Shown here piece after piece: positions 7,496-10,373 of a DNA stretch of 10,373 bases. Position 1 is the stretch's first letter, and every line of letters starts with the position of its first letter. Origin of the DNA: Fidelibacterota bacterium (GTDB lineage Bacteria > Fidelibacterota > Marinisomatia > Marinisomatales > J089); assembly GCA_003695105.1 (NCBI GenBank), contig RFIZ01000074.1, positions 1 through 10,373 of the forward strand, in the 5' to 3' direction. Under the pieces are notes generated by a model. That model did no database searches and was not told the DNA's origin. It saw only the letters and a list, made by a program, of their open reading frames with translations. Both the position numbers and the translations under genes were made by a program.

Positions 7496-8878
7496 TTACG
7501 ACGGATTTGGATGAAATGACCGGGTCAGGATTGAGAGTACGATCAGCAGGACGGACAGGCCCAAGCCCACAAAAAACGGTTCACCGGGCAGGACCAGGGC
7601 AGTCAGGCGGGGAAGGGCCCACCAGACAGCGGCCGCCAGGGTGGGGAGCAGGAGCTGGAGGAAGGCTTCCCAACCCGTCAACCGCCAGGCCGAAAAGGAA
7701 AGCAAAAAGGGTCCCAGCAATCCGGGAATCAGAAGGGATCCCAGGACATACCACAACCGCACCACGGACGGCAGAGCCCAGGCCAGGTACAGGGCGACAA
7801 AGGTGGACACCACCAGTCCCGCCCGGATGCGGCGGATTTCTTTTCCGTCGCCGGTCCCCGGCACGCGACCGGGCAGGTCGTGGCCCAGCGTGATCGCGCT
7901 GATCAATCCCAGTGAATCGATGGTGGACATGATCGTAGCCAGGAGTCCCACCAGGAAGACTCCCAGCACGACCGGCGGCAGGACCTCTGCTCCCAAAAGG
8001 GGAAATGCAAACAAAGGCTGGTTGGTGGAGAGCATCGCCCGGGCGTAGAGTCCGCTCAGGAGAGTCAATGCGTCGAAGACAAACCAGAACAGAATGGACC
8101 ACAGGATGCCCCGCCGGGCCACGGCGGGTGTTTGTCCGGCGGCGCAGCGCTGGTAAAAGCCGGGATCGACGAACGTCCAGGAAGCAATGAAAAACCAGAC
8201 CAGCAGGTAGGACCAGGTATTCCCGCCCGTGGGATCCCGGTGGGTGGGAGGCAGGGATTGCCAGAGCTGGAGGGGGCTGCCGAAGGACTTCCAGGCGAAA
8301 CCGACCAGGCAGAAAAATCCCAGGAACATGAACAGGAATTGGATCACGTCTGTCCGAACCACGGCCCCGAAGCCGCCGAACCAGATATACAGCAATGACA
8401 ATACCGCCGCCACCAGGAGAGCGGGTCCCAGGGGCAGGGGAAACAGGAAGGTAAGCAGGATGCCGATACTCAGGATGTAGGGCGCCGGGGAAGCCAGGAG
8501 GAAGATGTATACGGCGGCAAGGATCCGGGCCGGAGGGCCGGCGGTCTGGTGAAATTGATCCGGGATGGAGCGAAAGGGGGTTTGGCGAATCCGCGGGGCG
8601 ATCCCGTAGGCGAAGGCCAGGGCGAACACATAATAGGGCAGACCGAAGATGAACCAGGTCTGGATGCCGTACGTGAAGGTGTTTTCGCCCACGCCCAGGA
8701 TGCCCCCATACCAGGTGGCCACGAGGGTGGCCACGAAGGCCGGAAGACTCAACCGACGCCCGGCCAGGATGAAATCTTCGGTGTCGCGGGTCCGCCGGGC
8801 CCGACGGAAGGCGGCACCGTAGAGCAGCAGGAGGTACAGACCGAGGATGAACCAGTCCGCCGGGGCGAGGGTTTGCAT
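7496..8878 (-). CDS. Sodium:solute symporter (SSS family)
   Basis: A 460-residue inner-membrane protein of the SSS family, sodium-driven uptake of a small organic solute. After the first helix comes the family motif DTEDFILAGRRL (32-43). GGFGAVVRTDVIQ (168-180) matches the SSS signature around the fifth to sixth helix, and MSTIDSLGLISA (317-328) is the conserved segment of core helix 8 that supplies sodium ligands (S318, T319). About 12-13 hydrophobic segments run from residue 8 to 452. ATG 8878 is chosen because it lies one base after the thiN stop (TAG-G-ATG) and begins just before the first helix; an upstream in-frame GTG at 8986 would add 36 residues overlapping thiN with no membrane character. 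Substrate is unknown. Neighbouring thiN makes thiamine or a thiamine precursor a fair guess, since some SSS proteins (ThiV) are predicted for that role. Confidence 0.9.
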   Translation of the reverse strand: MQTLAPADWFILGLYLLLLYGAAFRRARRTRDTEDFILAGRRLSLPAFVATLVATWYGGILGVGENTFTYGIQTWFIFGLPYYVFALAFAYGIAPRIRQTPFRSIPDQFHQTAGPPARILAAVYIFLLASPAPYILSIGILLTFLFPLPLGPALLVAAVLSLLYIWFGGFGAVVRTDVIQFLFMFLGFFCLVGFAWKSFGSPLQLWQSLPPTHRDPTGGNTWSYLLVWFFIASWTFVDPGFYQRCAAGQTPAVARRGILWSILFWFVFDALTLLSGLYARAMLSTNQPLFAFPLLGAEVLPPVVLGVFLVGLLATIMSTIDSLGLISAITLGHDLPGRVPGTGDGKEIRRIRAGLVVSTFVALYLAWALPSVVRLWYVLGSLLIPGLLGPFLLSFSAWRLTGWEAFLQLLLPTLAAAVWWALPRLTALVLPGEPFFVGLGLSVLLIVLSILTRSFHPNPS

Positions 8879-8879
8879 C

Positions 8880-9504
8880 CTACAATTCCTGAAACAGAAG
8901 AATGGGCGGCCCGTCCACCGTGATCTGAAAGGATGTTTCCCGGGCCCGGTTGCTGACACCCCGGGAGGGTGAGCCCAGGGATTCACCCTTCAGCTCGTAC
9001 TCCAGTCCCCGGGTCGTGAGTAAGGCCTTTCCCTCCGGGTCCAGACAGGAGATGAGCTGGCCGGGTCGGGAGTGCCGCCGGTGGCTCCCGGATAGCGGTT
9101 CGATGAGAAAGCGGTGGGAATATGCCTGCAGTCGGATCCGGTGGGAATAGCGAATCAGTAACAGGTGATTGGCCAGGGCATGATCCTCCCGCTTCCCGAA
9201 AATACCCAGCAGATGGAGGGAAGGGATCCCCCTGCTGTTCACACCAGCACAGGGCTTTTTCCAGATCCGTGGCGTTCGGGTCCGGCAGCTCCACTACCTG
9301 AATTCCGGCGGGCAGTGATTTCACCGAATCCAGGTCGCCCAGGAGCACATCGGGAACCAGACCCATTTCCCGGAGGTGGTCGGCGCCGCCGTCCACCGCC
9401 AGCAGGGTCCCGGCCGAGCGGAGCAGCTCCAGGACAGCGGGATGATCGGGTAATTCGCCATTGGCCACCAGACAGATGGGATCGGGGAAAGCTGTCCGGT
9501 TCAT
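8880..9504 (-). CDS. thiN: Thiamine pyrophosphokinase, with apparent one-base frameshift
   Basis: Thiamine pyrophosphokinase makes thiamine diphosphate from thiamine and ATP. The N-terminal half (from ATG 9504, 92 codons) carries LAVDGGADHL (35-44), GDLDS (56-60, metal/ATP site) and NATDLEKAL (77-85). The C-terminal half lies in another frame and continues with LLGIFGKREDHALAN (98-112), matching the family GxRxDH motif, and SRGVSN (180-185) near the thiamine site, ending with TAG at 8880. The frames meet at a run of five G on the coding strand (9228-9232). With four G the product is one 207-residue protein of normal family length without gaps, and 625 bases is exactly 208 codons plus one. So either the assembly has an extra base, the gene is freshly broken, or slippage restores it. 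The start overlaps the upstream stop as ATGA; the symporter begins one base after the stop. Confidence 0.88.
9228..9232 (-). other. thiN: Frameshift site in thiN (G5 homopolymer)
   Basis: The coding strand reads CAG CAG GGG GAT CCC here. Keeping the first frame loses all C-terminal motifs and runs out of frame to a stop at 8983. Removing one G gives Gln-Gln-Gly-Ile-Pro-Ser-Leu-His and rejoins the conserved second half. A five-base run is a common place for sequencing or assembly indels but is short for efficient polymerase slippage. Confidence 0.75.
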
Positions 9505-10373
9505 GCGGCGGTCCAGTCCCGCTGATAGGATTTCCGGTACCCCGGCTGGATCTTCACCTGGAAGTCGCGTCTGGATTCGGTCAGGGTGCGAATATATCGT
9601 GGAGAGTGAAAGAAATCTTTCAATTCCTGCGCCACAGGCATTCCCATGGGTGCCGGCACCCAGAGGTAGGGTTCGTTGTCCGGTTTCCGGAGCAGATGGC
9701 CTTCGGCGCAGGCCCAGCTCAATTGGTCCAGCCGGGTTCTGCGTTTCACCAGATCCGACAGGGCGTACAACTCTCCCTGGCGGACCGGATCCAGAAACAG
9801 ACATTGGCGACCGTAAAACAGGGCGGTGTGAAGGTAATTGGGAACCAAAACGATGCCGGAGACCCGTAATCGTCTCCCGGTCCAGTACAACAATTCGAAA
9901 ATCAGACGACTGATACCGAGGCCCGGGAAGTCCTGTCCCGGCAGTTGGGGACGGTGGCGGGAAAACCGTTTCATGGGATGTTGCAACAGGAGCCATTCTA
10001 CGATCAGGAATTCCAGCGCCGGCGGCATGTCGGCGACCCAGGGCGGCAGCGACAATTTTCCCCGCCGAACGACCACCTCCGCACTGACAAGGTTCTGGCT
10101 CCCCTGCGGATGAACGATCCGGACCCGGTGACGAAAGGGATCCCGGGTATCGAGTAGGACGCGGCTTTCCGGTAACCCCGCCTGGCGGAGTGCCCGCAGA
10201 ATGCCGAATTGTTTCAGGCCAAACCGGATGCCCCGGGCGCTGAACAACCCCAAAAAACGCGACGAACCGCGACTGGAGGTGAGGTCTTCAAACAACTCCT
10301 CTTCAGAGTGGAGTACATCCGTGTCATCCGGGAGATTGATATAGGGGCCCAGGTGCCGGGCGATGTGCCGGAA
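9501..10373 (-). CDS. Unrecognised protein, N-terminus outside the window
   Basis: An open frame enters from the right edge and gives 290 residues before TGA at 9501-9503. Its real start lies beyond the window; a TTG at 10295 is in frame, but 26 protein-like codons precede it (for example FRHIARHLGPYINLPDD), so I treat the gene as partial. I do not recognise the family. The sequence is basic and arginine-rich, with no signal peptide or clear membrane helix in view. The stretch PGQDFPGLGISRLIFELL (145-162), followed by VPNYLHTALFYGRQCLFLDP (177-196), vaguely recalls the loop-helix-strand arrangement of a GNAT acyltransferase, and WVPAPMGMPVAQELKDFF (238-255) looks conserved, but this is weak. 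The stop overlaps the thiN start (ATGA), so the two are translated together. Composition matches its neighbours. Confidence 0.75.
   Translation of the reverse strand, partial: FRHIARHLGPYINLPDDTDVLHSEEELFEDLTSSRGSSRFLGLFSARGIRFGLKQFGILRALRQAGLPESRVLLDTRDPFRHRVRIVHPQGSQNLVSAEVVVRRGKLSLPPWVADMPPALEFLIVEWLLLQHPMKRFSRHRPQLPGQDFPGLGISRLIFELLYWTGRRLRVSGIVLVPNYLHTALFYGRQCLFLDPVRQGELYALSDLVKRRTRLDQLSWACAEGHLLRKPDNEPYLWVPAPMGMPVAQELKDFFHSPRYIRTLTESRRDFQVKIQPGYRKSYQRDWTAA

Noticed and set aside
7033..7893. 286-residue plus-strand open frame across CYTH and the symporter end
   Set aside because: It spans two unrelated real genes on the other strand and has a low-complexity Arg/Gly/Pro-rich translation.
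8983..9996. 337-residue minus-strand open frame read as one protein
   Set aside because: It strings together out-of-frame antisense-like text, the true N-terminal half of thiN from 9504, and nonsense after the frameshift at 9228-9232; it is not a single protein.

Overview
The window looks like a bacterial chromosome segment in two parts of different base composition. Positions 1 to about 2100 are clearly AT-richer and carry a type IV toxin-antitoxin / abortive-infection pair (AbiEi-AbiEii). From about 2130 to the end the DNA is GC-rich, densely packed and codes for core metabolism. No marker gene allows a firm taxonomic call. A pyrophosphate-type phosphofructokinase, Shine-Dalgarno starts and frequent ATGA or 1-nt gene junctions fit an uncultured, probably Gram-negative bacterium, but this is inference only. 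I see no tRNA, rRNA, CRISPR array or intact insertion sequence.

Layout. 1-434: AT-rich non-coding DNA with a possible decayed minus-strand coding remnant, an imperfect ~58-bp direct repeat (175-232 and 373-430), two small palindromes and a TATAAT box just before abiEi. 435-1990 (+): abiEi and abiEii, joined by an ATGA overlap. 1991-2199: spacer at the composition boundary, with a strong ribosome-binding site in front of a 12-codon ORF. 2200-5083 (+): pfp (PPi-dependent phosphofructokinase), class II fructose-bisphosphate aldolase, and a GNAT acetyltransferase that starts inside the aldolase gene; probably one transcript. 5086-10373 (-): a tightly packed set, in transcription order: an unrecognised protein (cut by the window edge), thiamine pyrophosphokinase (thiN, with an apparent one-base frameshift), a sodium:solute symporter (SSS), a CYTH-domain triphosphatase-like protein, a DUF47/PhoU-like protein and a PiT phosphate transporter. 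The two gene groups converge with only two bases between their stop codons.

How the genes may work together. Pfp and aldolase catalyse consecutive glycolytic steps, and use of PPi makes the first step reversible and ATP-sparing. The minus-strand set combines thiamine activation (thiN), an adjacent transporter that could carry thiamine or a precursor, a CYTH protein of the family that hydrolyses thiamine triphosphate or inorganic triphosphate, and a DUF47-PiT phosphate uptake pair. A shared theme of thiamine and (poly)phosphate handling is plausible but inferred from neighbourhood. The AbiE pair looks like an acquired defence or stability module beside this core block.

Most notable: the thiN frameshift at a five-base homopolymer, the thiN-SSS-CYTH-DUF47-PiT arrangement, the unrecognised protein coupled to thiN, and the repeats and palindromes around the abiE promoter. 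I found no clear evidence of a wholly new system.
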